DNA of 60,506 bases from positions 1 to 60,506 of the forward strand of contig USPD01000004.1 of NCBI GenBank assembly GCA_900556585.1, written 5' to 3'. The translations under genes and the position numbers were made by a program. The notes under the pieces were generated by a model. The model saw only the letters and a list, made by a program, of their open reading frames with translations. It searched no databases and had not been told where the DNA came from. This document shows, piece by piece, positions 1 through 8,110 of the stretch. This stretch comes from an uncultured Eggerthella sp. (lineage in GTDB: Bacteria; Actinomycetota; Coriobacteriia; Coriobacteriales; Eggerthellaceae). The number at the start of each line of letters is the position of its first letter. Positions within the stretch are counted from its first letter, which is position 1.

Positions 1-12
1 TCGAAGTGCTCT

Positions 13-1962
13 TTGTGTAGAAGTGCAATAGGGTTTCTGCTTGCGGCTTGTTTTATGTGGGTGGCTCTTTTGCTTTTTGCTCCGCAGACGGCTTTTGCAA
101 AAAGTTACGATATGCCCAATGTTTCTATTAATGCTCAAATCCAAACAAATGGTGATTTGCAAGTTGTTGAACAAAGACAGTTTGATTTTAATGGCTCGTT
201 TAGTGCTGTATGGTGGAACTATAATGATCTTCCTTCTGGGGCGCAACTAAGTATTGACAGCGTTCGCATGGTTCATGTGGATGATTCTGGAGCTGTGCAA
301 AATGACTGGACTACGCTTTCTAGTGTTCCATTTCAGCTAGATTGGCGCGAAGAAGGCGGTCCTGGAAACATATCGTATTCGTTTGATGAACCTGAAGATA
401 CGGTATATGCGTTTTTTAATGAAACAGATTCTAGTGTAGTTTTTGAATTAACGTACACCATCAAAGATGCGGTACAGGCATATTCTGATGTGGGCGAATT
501 GTATTGGAAATTTATAGGCAGCGAATGGGAAGGAGATAGTTCTAACGTTTCTTTCGTTGTTTCTTTGCCTGTTCCATCGGGTGCCACTATTGAGGCGGGA
601 GAAAATGTTCGAGCTTGGGGTCATGGACCGTTAGACGCCAAGGTGACGATCAATCCTGATGGCACGGTAACGTATGAGATTCCTCAGGTAAATGCTGGAT
701 CGTATGCGGAAGCGCGTATTTTATTTCCTACCGAATGGTTAAGCGATGTAATGGCGAAAGATAATAACGCCCATTTTTCGACAGCTAATCTTGATACTGC
801 CCTAAACGAAGAACGCACTTGGGCCGATCGCGCCAATGCAGATAGAGTGGGAACTCTTGCGTTGATGTTTGTCGTAGTTTTGGCTTGCCTGGTGCTACTG
901 GTTTGGGCGTTCCGTTCGTTTATTAAGTACGGCAAAGAATTAAAGCCTCAGTTTACTGATGAATATTGGCGTGATGTTCCGCTCGAAGGCGAGCATCCTT
1001 CAGTTATTGGCAGGCTTTGTCGCTTTAATAAAGAAAGCACGACGGATTTCACGGCAACCATTATGCATTTGGCTAACCTTGGTGCCGTGCAGATCAATGA
1101 GGGTACGTATCAGCAAAAGGGTGTTTTAGGATCAAAGACGATAGAAGATTATTATCTGACGCGTGTTCCCGATGTTGAGTTGAATCTCAATAGCGAAATA
1201 GATCGCAAAGCTATGACAATACTGTTCGACGAAATCGCGGGTGGTGAATCATCGCTGTGGTTGGGAACGGTAAAAGAATACGCTGAAGAGCATCCTAAAT
1301 CGTTTAGTGATTTAATGATGCGTTGGCAGGGAATTGTAACGGCACATGTAAGTGCTGGAGAGTATTTCGAAAGCTATTCATGCGTTAAACGCACCAGGAT
1401 GTCTTTTGTTGCTGTTGTGCTTATAGCCGTTTGCGTAGTGCTGGCATTTCTTTTCAACAATATTTTCGTCATTATTCCTGGCGTTATTACAGGCATTGTT
1501 TTGATGGTTGTTTCTCGATTCATGGATCGTCGTACTCAAAAAGGTGCTGATGTATATGCGCGTTGCGAGGCACTCAAAAAATGGCTAACAGAATTTTCTG
1601 CTCTTAACGAACGACCTCCAATGGATGTGAAGGTATGGGGCGAATTTATGGTATATGCCCTTGTATTTGGTGTTGCAGAAAAAGCTATGGAGGAATTGCG
1701 CAAGGCGGTACCTGAAGCCGTTGAGGGAGATTATTCGTTCATGGGCGTATACAACACTACGCCATGGTGGATTTGGTATAGCGCTGGTTATTCAGCTTCT
1801 TCGCTGCCGGACTTGGGAACGGCATTTGAAAACGTGGTTTCATCTTCTGTTTCTACAAGTGCATCGGCAATTTCTGGAAATATGTCATCAGCTGGTGGCT
1901 TCGGTGGCGGATTTTCTGGTGGCGGTGGCGGCGGCTTTGGCGGTGGCGGTGGTGCACGCTAA
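13..1962 (+). CDS. DUF2207 family membrane protein, Gly-rich tail (5' end may lie outside window)
   Basis: The protein begins with a hydrophobic signal or anchor segment (about residues 5-30, ending near QTAFAKS) followed by an extracellular beta-rich region. A membrane segment lies near residues 278-300 (LALMFVVVLACLVLLVW), a cytoplasmic part follows, then a hydrophobic pair near 465-505, and finally a Gly/Ser-rich tail (GGFGGGFSGGGG). This order is that of DUF2207 predicted membrane proteins, whose function is unknown. The frame is open to the window edge, so the TTG start is provisional: an upstream start, or the ATG at 55, is possible. The gene tail merges into a 13-nt repeat leading to the next start. 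Confidence 0.8.
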   Translation: MCRSAIGFLLAACFMWVALLLFAPQTAFAKSYDMPNVSINAQIQTNGDLQVVEQRQFDFNGSFSAVWWNYNDLPSGAQLSIDSVRMVHVDDSGAVQNDWTTLSSVPFQLDWREEGGPGNISYSFDEPEDTVYAFFNETDSSVVFELTYTIKDAVQAYSDVGELYWKFIGSEWEGDSSNVSFVVSLPVPSGATIEAGENVRAWGHGPLDAKVTINPDGTVTYEIPQVNAGSYAEARILFPTEWLSDVMAKDNNAHFSTANLDTALNEERTWADRANADRVGTLALMFVVVLACLVLLVWAFRSFIKYGKELKPQFTDEYWRDVPLEGEHPSVIGRLCRFNKESTTDFTATIMHLANLGAVQINEGTYQQKGVLGSKTIEDYYLTRVPDVELNLNSEIDRKAMTILFDEIAGGESSLWLGTVKEYAEEHPKSFSDLMMRWQGIVTAHVSAGEYFESYSCVKRTRMSFVAVVLIAVCVVLAFLFNNIFVIIPGVITGIVLMVVSRFMDRRTQKGADVYARCEALKKWLTEFSALNERPPMDVKVWGEFMVYALVFGVAEKAMEELRKAVPEAVEGDYSFMGVYNTTPWWIWYSAGYSASSLPDLGTAFENVVSSSVSTSASAISGNMSSAGGFGGGFSGGGGGGFGGGGGAR

Positions 1963-1989
1963 AAAACGCCGCTATAATAAGCCGCTGTG
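1957..1989. repeat. 13-nt tandem repeat spanning stop and next start
   Basis: CGCTAAAAAACGC, CGCTATAATAAGC and a partial CGCTGTG follow each other with a 13-nt period. The first unit contains the TAA stop of the DUF2207 gene and the last contains the GTG start of the DMT permease. This is a short example of a tail-derived repeat seen elsewhere in the window. Confidence 0.5.
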
Positions 1990-2937
1990 ATTTCATTGTC
2001 AGACATACCAACAGGTGTATATAAAGCACTCCTTATCTTAGCTACTGTAATTTGGGGCTATAGTTTTGTTGTAATGAAAAACGTAGTGGACGTGGTGCCG
2101 CCTGCCTTGTTACTAGGTGTACGTTTTACGTTGGCTGGTTTGTTGTTGCTGGTTATTTTAAACAAGCGTGTGCGCAAGTATTTTTCTTGGAAGATGGTTG
2201 GGCTTGGTGCTGTTTTAGCATTTTTCGATTTTTCGGCCTTCCTTACGCAAACGGTAGGACTTCAATACACCACGCCAGGCATTAATGCTTTTCTTACTGC
2301 AACCTATTGCGTCATTGTTCCGTTTGCTTGGTGGGTTGTTGCACGTAAGCGTCCTTCGCTTTGCAATGTAGGGGCGGCTATTATTGCAGTTATTGGTATT
2401 TGGCTTGTTGCTGTTACTACTTCTGGCGAAACGCTCACTTTAGGATTGGGCGAGGGACTCACGCAAATATGCGCACTTCTGTTTGCTATACATATCGTGT
2501 TGGTTTCGCGTTTCTCAAAAAGTCGTGACGTGCTTACCCTTACGGTATTCCAGTTTATTTTTGAGGGGTTATTTGGCTTGTGCGTTGGCGGTTTATTTGA
2601 AACGCCACCTGCGCTTTCGCTTATTACTCCTGAAATTGTGGGGCAAATGGCATTTTTGATTGTGTTTGCTTCGGTAGTTGCTTTCGGAATTCAAAACGTT
2701 TCGCTTGCATATGTTCCGCCAGCTCAAGCATCGTTGTTCTTGAGCTTAGAATCAGTGTTTGGCGTAGTCTTTTCGGTTTTGCTATATGGCGAAGTTATTA
2801 CGGCACGTTTGCTAACGGGATTTGCTCTTATTTTTGCTGCCATTCTGGTGAATGAGTTGTTGGCTCCAAGGCTTGAAGCTAAACGTGTTATAGTTGAATT
2901 TAAGCGCAAAAAATGGAAGGAGGACGATCGTAGATGA
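1987..2937 (+). CDS. DMT superfamily (EamA) permease
   Basis: A 316-residue integral membrane protein with about ten hydrophobic helices in two EamA-like halves. The first half opens with LATVIWGYSFVVMKNVV, a typical EamA start, and the second contains FASVVAFGIQNVSLAYVPP and the usual LxLESVFGVVFS helix. The family exports or imports small metabolites (amino acids, nucleotide sugars, drugs), and the substrate cannot be told from sequence. The GTG start lacks a strong ribosome-binding site. The stop overlaps the next gene by 4 nt (ATGA), so the two are probably translationally coupled. Confidence 0.85.
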   Translation: MISLSDIPTGVYKALLILATVIWGYSFVVMKNVVDVVPPALLLGVRFTLAGLLLLVILNKRVRKYFSWKMVGLGAVLAFFDFSAFLTQTVGLQYTTPGINAFLTATYCVIVPFAWWVVARKRPSLCNVGAAIIAVIGIWLVAVTTSGETLTLGLGEGLTQICALLFAIHIVLVSRFSKSRDVLTLTVFQFIFEGLFGLCVGGLFETPPALSLITPEIVGQMAFLIVFASVVAFGIQNVSLAYVPPAQASLFLSLESVFGVVFSVLLYGEVITARLLTGFALIFAAILVNELLAPRLEAKRVIVEFKRKKWKEDDRR

Positions 2938-3452
2938 CTAATAGTTTAGACAACGTCGTCCTAATTGGTATGCCAGGTGCAGGTAAATCTACGCTTGGCG
3001 TGGTTTTGGCCAAAATTTTAGGTTATGAATTTATTGATGCTGACTTGCTCATTCAGAGCAAGCTTGATAAAACGCTTCAGAAAATCATTGATGCCTGTGG
3101 CCCAGATGGTTTTATTGAAGTGGAAAACGAAGTATTGTGCACACTGAGCGCAAAGCGCGCTGTAATTGCTACGGGTGGTTCAGCAGTATATTCCGATGAA
3201 GCAATGGAGCATTTGCGTTCTATTGGCACTGTTGTGTACTTGCGCGTTTCTTACGAAGAACTTGAAAGCCGTTTGGGCGGCTTACATGAACGTGGTGTTG
3301 TCATGAAAAATGGCATGGGAATGAGCCTTCATGATTTGTATGAAGAGCGTCGCCCTTTGTATGAGAAGTATGCGGATGTCACCATTGATATTGATGGTTT
3401 GTCGGTTCGTGATGCCGCTCGTCGTTTAGTAGATCAACTTTCCATGCTGTAA
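2934..3452 (+). CDS. Shikimate-kinase-like P-loop kinase, probably divergent substrate
   Basis: The 172-residue protein has a Walker A GMPGAGKST (residues 13-21), an IDAD motif matching the magnesium/shikimate DxD of AroK, and an ERRPLYEKYAD motif matching the late Arg of shikimate kinases. Two family-defining features differ. The FR arginine that grips shikimate is FI here (GFIEVENEV), and the GGG loop reads TGGSAVYS. It is therefore in the AroK fold family but may not phosphorylate shikimate. AAGGAGGA precedes the ATG, which overlaps the permease stop. It sits directly upstream of a vitamin ECF transporter, and no other aro genes are nearby. Confidence 0.7.
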   Translation: MTNSLDNVVLIGMPGAGKSTLGVVLAKILGYEFIDADLLIQSKLDKTLQKIIDACGPDGFIEVENEVLCTLSAKRAVIATGGSAVYSDEAMEHLRSIGTVVYLRVSYEELESRLGGLHERGVVMKNGMGMSLHDLYEERRPLYEKYADVTIDIDGLSVRDAARRLVDQLSML

Positions 3453-3468
3453 GGTGAAGGAGAATTGC

Positions 3469-4059
3469 ATGCCTTCTAATTCATCGCAAAATATGCCCCA
3501 GAAAAACACCAACGTATGGTCAACCAAGCAAATGGTAACCATGGCACTTATGTGCGCAATTGGCGTTATTCTTTCTTTTGTAGAATTTCCCTTGTTGCCT
3601 GGTGTTACATGGCTCAAGTTTGACGCATCCAATATGCCCGCTATGGTGGTAGGTTTTGGCTTCGGGCCTGGTGCTGGTGTTGCGGTAGGTATTGTTATTG
3701 CGATTATCCATGGTTTGCTTATGGCGGATTTTACGGGCGCCTTGATGAATATTCTTACCGTTACCTGTTTTGTTTTGCCTGCAGCAATTATGTACAGCAA
3801 AAAGCGCACCTATCCAATTGCTATTGCTGGTTTGGTTCTGAGTATTATTGCAGCAACGATTGGTGCAATTGTGGGTAATTTAATCGTGACGCCAATGTGG
3901 CTCGGTGTTCCGTTGGATGCTGTTATCGCAATGATTATCCCAATCCTTATTCCATTTAACCTGGTAAAAGGACTTATTAATGCGGTGCTCACCCTTATCA
4001 TTTATAAGTCAATTTCCAATTTGATTACTCCAAAGAAAGACCAGGTGAAGGGTCGTTAA
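3469..4059 (+). CDS. ribU: ECF transporter S component, RibU-like (riboflavin)
   Basis: This membrane protein has about six helices. The stretch LSFVEFPLLPGVTWLKFDAS followed by NMPAMVVGFGFGPGAG closely follows the RibU pattern (FPL...LKxDxSDxPALxGGFxxGPxxG). In RibU this substrate-specific subunit binds riboflavin and docks on the EcfT-EcfA1-EcfA2 module. AAGGAG lies six bases before the chosen ATG; a GTG fifteen bases upstream also opens the frame but has no ribosome-binding site. It is co-directional with the complete energising module downstream. The riboflavin assignment rests on motif resemblance, and another vitamin is possible. Confidence 0.75.
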   Translation: MPSNSSQNMPQKNTNVWSTKQMVTMALMCAIGVILSFVEFPLLPGVTWLKFDASNMPAMVVGFGFGPGAGVAVGIVIAIIHGLLMADFTGALMNILTVTCFVLPAAIMYSKKRTYPIAIAGLVLSIIAATIGAIVGNLIVTPMWLGVPLDAVIAMIIPILIPFNLVKGLINAVLTLIIYKSISNLITPKKDQVKGR

Positions 4060-4138
4060 ATGATTTCCTTTTCCAGTGGAAAAGTTATGGTTGGTCTGCC
4101 AGTTTTAGTACGACAAACAGATAAGTAAAGGAGCTAAG

Positions 4139-4960
4139 ATGATTTCTTTTTCTGATGTTTCCTTTACGTATACAGGCGATTCTTATGTGCTTTCTGACCT
4201 TTCTCTTTCTATAGAGAAGGGTCAGTTTGTTTGCGTATTAGGGGCAAATGGCTCAGGCAAATCAACATTTTCTAAGCTGATTAATGCGCTTTTGGTGCCT
4301 GATAAAGGTACGGTAACGGTAGATGGCAAGGATACTAATGATCCAGCCAACACGTACCTTATTCGCAGTACAGCGGGAATGGTATTTCAGAATCCAGATG
4401 ACCAAATTGTGGCAAGTCTTGTTGAAAATGATGTTGCCTTTGGGCCAGAAAACTTAGGTATAGAAAATCCCGAATTGCGCAACCGCGTAGATAAAGCACT
4501 TGCGCAAGTGGGCTTACAAACTGCCGGTAAGCGTGAAACAACAGCGCTTTCTGGTGGGCAAAAGCAGCGTGTTGCCATTGCGGGTGTGCTTGCTATGGAG
4601 CCTTCGATTTTGATACTTGATGAAGCTTCTGCCATGCTTGATCCGCGCGGGCGTCGTGGTTTGATGCGTGTTTGTAAAGAGCTTCACGAACAAGGACTTA
4701 CCGTCATTATGATTACGCACTTTATGGAGGAAGCTGCAGAGGCTGATCGCGTAATTGTTATGGAGTATGGTCGTTGCGTGCTGGATGGAACACCAGATGA
4801 AATTCTTACGCAAGATGATATTTTGCGTTCTCTAAACTTAGATATTCCTTTTGCCGCTCAAATGTCGCGTTTGCTTCAGGACAAGGGCATTGCAATAGGG
4901 ACTCATATTGAAACCACATCGCTGAAGGAGGAACTGTGTCGATTGTCTTCGAGCAAGTAA
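4139..4960 (+). CDS. ecfA1: ECF transporter ATPase EcfA1
   Basis: ABC-type ATPase of 273 residues. Walker A is GANGSGKST (35-43), the Q-loop FQNPDDQ carries the NPDDQ signature typical of EcfA1/CbiO proteins, followed by ABC signature LSGGQKQR, Walker B ILILDEA and the switch His in MITHFMEEA. It hydrolyses ATP as a heterodimer with EcfA2 to drive vitamin uptake through EcfT. AAAGGAG precedes the ATG by five bases. Its 3' end overlaps ecfA2. Confidence 0.93.
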   Translation: MISFSDVSFTYTGDSYVLSDLSLSIEKGQFVCVLGANGSGKSTFSKLINALLVPDKGTVTVDGKDTNDPANTYLIRSTAGMVFQNPDDQIVASLVENDVAFGPENLGIENPELRNRVDKALAQVGLQTAGKRETTALSGGQKQRVAIAGVLAMEPSILILDEASAMLDPRGRRGLMRVCKELHEQGLTVIMITHFMEEAAEADRVIVMEYGRCVLDGTPDEILTQDDILRSLNLDIPFAAQMSRLLQDKGIAIGTHIETTSLKEELCRLSSSK

Positions 4961-6072
4961 GCTTCAGCTATGTGCCGCTTTCGAAACGTCAAAAGAAAGC
5001 GGGAGAGAAGCAAAAATATGCTCTTTGCAATGTTTCTTTTGAGCTGCATGATGGCGATTTTCTTGCTATTGCAGGGCATACCGGTTCGGGTAAGTCTACG
5101 CTTGTTCAACATCTCAATGGGCTAGCTAATCCAACTGAAGGCAGAGTTCTGTGGAACGGTAAGGACTTAGCAGACAAAAAAGTTGCAACTCAGGCGCGTG
5201 GTGATATTGGGGTGGTATTTCAATATCCTGAGCATCAGTTGTTTGCAGCAAGTGTTGCGGAAGACGTGGCATTTGGTCCTCGCAATTTGGGGCTTAACGC
5301 AGATGAAGTTGATGCGCGTGTTCGAGAGGCGCTTGATATTGTGCACCTGGATTATGATGAGCTAGCTGAGCGTTCGCCGTTTGAGCTTTCTGGTGGTCAG
5401 CAGCGTCGTGTGGCCTTTGCAGGTGTGCTAGCAATGCGTCCTACCACCCTGGTGTTTGACGAGCCTGTGGCAGGGCTTGATCCAGCTTCTCGTGCGGATT
5501 TCTTATCGCTTATTGAAGACTTGCATGTAAAGCGTGGCCTTACCGTTGTTATGGTTTCGCACAACATGAATGATATTGCGCGATTGGCCGATCATCTTTT
5601 GGTAATGCATGAAGGCGAAGTTGCTTTTTATGGCACGCCTGAGGATATCTTTACGCATCATGGTGCGGAACTGCGTGAAATTGGTTTGGGCATTCCCCAT
5701 GCGCAGCGCCTTGCTAATGAGTTGCGTGATTTGGGGTTTGATCTTCCTAATGTGTTGTATAGTCCTGAATCTTTGGCTGATAAGCTTGTTGAAGTGCTAG
5801 GGTCACCTTCGCTTGGCGAGTTGGTGAAAGAGCCAGCAAACGAGACACATAAGGCGCATGAGACCTTAAATTCTAAGGGCGAAAATGCAGCTCTAAAAAA
5901 TGAAGCTCTAGAAGATGCCAAACCTGTAGTTTTGAAAAACGCAGTTTCAGAAACCACTACTCAAAAAGATGTAACACCTGCGGTTTCGGAAACTATAGCA
6001 CCAGAATCAGATGTTTCGGCAAACCTTGCTGCAAATTCTGACCCCGATTCTTTTTCGGATGAGGGGCGATAA
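4936..6072 (+). CDS. ecfA2: ECF transporter ATPase EcfA2 with long acidic tail
   Basis: The second ECF ATPase has Walker A GHTGSGKST (47-55), Q-loop FQYPEHQ (the EcfA2-type YPEHQ), signature LSGGQQRR and Walker B TLVFDEP. The GTG start has AAGGAGG four bases upstream and lies inside the end of ecfA1 (25-nt overlap), implying coupled translation. Family members are about 280-290 residues; this one is 378. The extra 85-90 residues are low-complexity, rich in Glu, Ala, Lys, Asn and Val, contain imprecise repeats (ENAALKNEALED, KPVVLKNAVSE) and are probably disordered. Confidence 0.93.
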   Translation: MSIVFEQVSFSYVPLSKRQKKAGEKQKYALCNVSFELHDGDFLAIAGHTGSGKSTLVQHLNGLANPTEGRVLWNGKDLADKKVATQARGDIGVVFQYPEHQLFAASVAEDVAFGPRNLGLNADEVDARVREALDIVHLDYDELAERSPFELSGGQQRRVAFAGVLAMRPTTLVFDEPVAGLDPASRADFLSLIEDLHVKRGLTVVMVSHNMNDIARLADHLLVMHEGEVAFYGTPEDIFTHHGAELREIGLGIPHAQRLANELRDLGFDLPNVLYSPESLADKLVEVLGSPSLGELVKEPANETHKAHETLNSKGENAALKNEALEDAKPVVLKNAVSETTTQKDVTPAVSETIAPESDVSANLAANSDPDSFSDEGR

Positions 6073-6074
6073 GC

Positions 6075-6902
6075 ATGGCAATGTTTAACATTCAAACTGT
6101 CTTTGGGCGTTACATTTCCAAAGACTCAATAGTCCATCGCATGGATCCGAGAGCAAAGCTCCTGCTAGCTCTTCTGTTTATGGTTATGGTGTTTGCGGCC
6201 GGATCGTATGTGGCGCTTGCGGTTGCTGCGGTATTTACTGCAGGAATGTTTGCATTTGCGCGCATTTCTTTGAGACAGGCCTTCACCTCGATTGCGCCTT
6301 TGGCTATCTTGGTAGTGTTTACGGCGCTGCTCAACATTTTCTTCGTCCAGGGCGGGGAAGTGTATTTTCAATTTTGGATTATTTGCATTAGTCAAGGCGG
6401 TCTAGAGCAAGCGCTCTTTATTGCCATCCGTCTTACGATGCTTTTGTTGGGCGTAAGTTTACTTACCCTTGCTACTACAACACTTGATTTGACTGATGCT
6501 TTCGAGCATCTGCTCAAGCCTTTTTCACGTATTGGTTTGCCCGCTCATGAGCTATCGATGATTATGGGCATTGCTCTGCGTTTTTTACCGCAGTTTGCTA
6601 TAGAACTTCGCACGATTTATCGAGCGCAGGTTAGCCGTGGTGCAAATTTTAGCACCAGCACAAAAAGCACTATCCAAATGATGGTCGCGCTTATTGTCCC
6701 ACTGTTTACGAGCGCATTTCGTCATGCTGAAACGTTGTCTCTTGCGATGGATGCGCGTTGTTATCATGGCGGGGAGGATCGCACGCGTCTTAAAGAGCTT
6801 GCTTATACAAAGCGCGATTTAGGAGGACTTCTATACTTAGTTGTGGGTCTTATTGCGGTACTCGGTACCGATTTTGCGTTGAATTATTTCGGCATGTTCT
6901 AG
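6075..6902 (+). CDS. ecfT: ECF transporter transmembrane component EcfT
   Basis: Integral membrane scaffold that couples the ATPases to the S component. It begins with the typical MDPRAKLLLALLFMVMVF after a short amphipathic start, has five to six hydrophobic helices, and carries the two coupling motifs AQVSRGA (about 184-190) and AMDARCYHGGEDRT (about 224-237). Two bases separate it from ecfA2, completing the ribU-ecfA1-ecfA2-ecfT operon. Its last five codons (F-G-M-F-stop) form the first unit of a long 15-nt repeat array. Confidence 0.92.
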   Translation: MAMFNIQTVFGRYISKDSIVHRMDPRAKLLLALLFMVMVFAAGSYVALAVAAVFTAGMFAFARISLRQAFTSIAPLAILVVFTALLNIFFVQGGEVYFQFWIICISQGGLEQALFIAIRLTMLLLGVSLLTLATTTLDLTDAFEHLLKPFSRIGLPAHELSMIMGIALRFLPQFAIELRTIYRAQVSRGANFSTSTKSTIQMMVALIVPLFTSAFRHAETLSLAMDARCYHGGEDRTRLKELAYTKRDLGGLLYLVVGLIAVLGTDFALNYFGMF

Positions 6903-7172
6903 GTGATTGCGTTTTGAGGCGGACACGCTCTGGGCGGGTACCTTCTAGATCGGTGTGCTTTGGACGGATGCTCTTCGGTTAAGCGCACTTTAGGTAAATA
7001 CTTTTCAGCTAAGCATTTTCTGAATGACTGTTTTTTGGCTAAGCACATCTTGAGCGGATAGATTCTAGGCGGATGTTTTTCAACTAACCGCATCTTGAGT
7101 GAATGCGTTCCGATCAAACAGATGCTATCAAGTTTAGTGCTAGTAGTTTAAGCGCTAGTATAAAATCTACTA
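6888..7172. repeat. 15-nt degenerate tandem repeat array (19 units) growing out of the ecfT stop
   Basis: Cut every 15 nt from 6888, the sequence lines up without any indel for 19 units. Examples are TTCGGCATGTTCTAG (ecfT end), GGCGGGTACCTTCTA, GACGGATGCTCTTCG, GCTAAGCATTTTCTG, GCTAAGCACATCTTG, GGCGGATGTTTTTCA and ACTAACCGCATCTTG. The units are diverged, but the GG/GC-taAgc-x-TTCTa skeleton recurs. As 15 is a multiple of three, frames through it show a five-residue period (minus strand LAKKQ/LAEKY/LVEKH). These are probably not translated. Confidence 0.75.
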
Positions 7173-7237
7173 ATGAAACCATTAACAAACGGATTCGTTT
7201 TGGATGTTTTAAGCAACCCTTTAGAGAAAGGCATGTA

Positions 7238-7642
7238 ATGGATGAATTAATTGAGTACCTGACTTCTGTTCCAGCTTGGTACATGGCAACTTGCGAGGGG
7301 GATCAGCCTCACGTTCGTCCTTTTAGCTTTGCAATGCGTGAGGGTGATACGCTGTGGTTTTGTACAGCAACAAACAAAGACGTATATAAACAGCTTGTAG
7401 AAAACCCTAAGTTTGAACTATCTGCCTGGAAACCCGGTCATGGATGGGTAATCCTAACAGGCAAAGCTAGCATGGTTGATACTGCAGGCGCCGAGGTTCG
7501 TAAAGCAGGTTATGAGCATATGACCGCATTAGGTGAAACATATGAAGACTGCGATGATCCTCGTTTGACATTCTTCTCTCTTGCGGAGGGAACCGCAAAA
7601 ATTGCCGACATCGACGGAAGCGAACGCGAAATCAAGCTATAG
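7238..7642 (+). CDS. PNPOx-fold (pyridoxamine 5'-phosphate oxidase-like) flavin-binding family protein
   Basis: This 134-residue protein runs MDELIEYLTSVPAWYMATCEGDQPHVRPFSF, then DTLWFCTATNKDVYKQL and GWVILTGKASMVD, which is the split-barrel FMN-binding pattern of small PNPOx-like proteins in anaerobes. Members bind FMN, F420 or heme; the ligand here is unknown. The frame can be extended upstream to 7103, but that part lies inside the repeat array. The ATG at 7238 is preferred because GAGAAAGG precedes it and the family homology starts there. A weak hairpin (AATCAAGC/GCTTGATT, 7630-7658) overlaps the stop. Confidence 0.8.
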   Translation: MDELIEYLTSVPAWYMATCEGDQPHVRPFSFAMREGDTLWFCTATNKDVYKQLVENPKFELSAWKPGHGWVILTGKASMVDTAGAEVRKAGYEHMTALGETYEDCDDPRLTFFSLAEGTAKIADIDGSEREIKL

Positions 7643-7706
7643 ACAAATCTGCTTGATTATTTAGTCCTTGAATTAATATACAAGCTCAACGGTAGCTTTA
7701 TTTGTA

Positions 7707-7763
7707 GGTCAACGTGTGCAGGTTAATGTGCGTAGGCTAACGTGTGTAAGGATTAAGCGCGAA
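7707..7763. repeat. 14-15-nt degenerate tandem repeat (4 units)
   Basis: GGTCAACGTGTGCA, GGTTAATGTGCGTA, GGCTAACGTGTGTAA and GGATTAAGCGCGAA follow one another in the 458-nt gap after the PNPOx-like gene. The period and the GGCTAA core resemble the array after ecfT. Confidence 0.55.
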
Positions 7764-7841
7764 CAAGCTGTTTGTGCTTGTTTCGCTTTCAAATTTATAC
7801 GAGCGCGCAAAAATAGCGAAATTTGGTCAAAACACCCCTGT

Positions 7842-7869
7842 TGTAGGCATCCGTTTAAGGGTGCCTACA
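7842..7869. terminator. Inverted repeat / weak terminator
   Basis: TGTAGGCATCC pairs with GGGTGCCTACA (11 bp, one G-T) around a GTTTAA loop, followed by GTTTTG. A third arm, GATGCCTACAA, lies at 7949-7959 and is an exact partner of the first arm, so alternative foldings are possible. It may end transcription of the PNPOx-like gene, but the T-run is poor. Confidence 0.45.
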
Positions 7870-7986
7870 GTTTTGAACGTAATCAACCATTGAATAATTG
7901 ATACCAAACGTAAAATCGGATTCTTATTTGCGTTTTGTGCAATTTTAAGATGCCTACAACAGCATTCTTTTGTCCAAAATCTGCAT

Positions 7987-8110
7987 TTTTATGCGAGCTA
8001 GACAGCAATAGAAGTTTTATGCGAGTTGTGACGACGACAGTAGCGTTTTACGAGCTGGGACAGCATAGCATTTTATGTGAGCAGGATTACTGTCGAAGTT
8101 TTATACAGAC
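7987..8110. repeat. Approximately 28-nt degenerate tandem repeat abutting the stop of the minus-strand gene
   Basis: The core TTTTATGCGAG recurs at 7987, 8015, 8046 (TTTTACGAG), 8071 (TTTTATGTGAG) and 8099 (TTTTATACAGA), with AGACAGCA-like halves in between. The last unit contains the stop and final codons of the minus-strand gene, so read from that gene the array starts at its 3' end. Confidence 0.6.

Noticed and set aside
2934..3452. Canonical shikimate kinase (aroK)
   Set aside because: The shikimate-binding Arg and the third Gly of the GGG loop are absent, so a firm aroK name is not justified.
6899..7117. Minus-strand open frame with a five-residue period (LAKKQ/LAEKY/LVEKH)
   Set aside because: The pattern is a by-product of the 15-nt DNA repeat; there is no ribosome-binding site and it overlaps the ecfT stop region.
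6888..7172. Possible CRISPR array
   Set aside because: Units are short, adjoining and diverged, with no conserved direct repeat plus unique spacers, and no cas genes are in the window.
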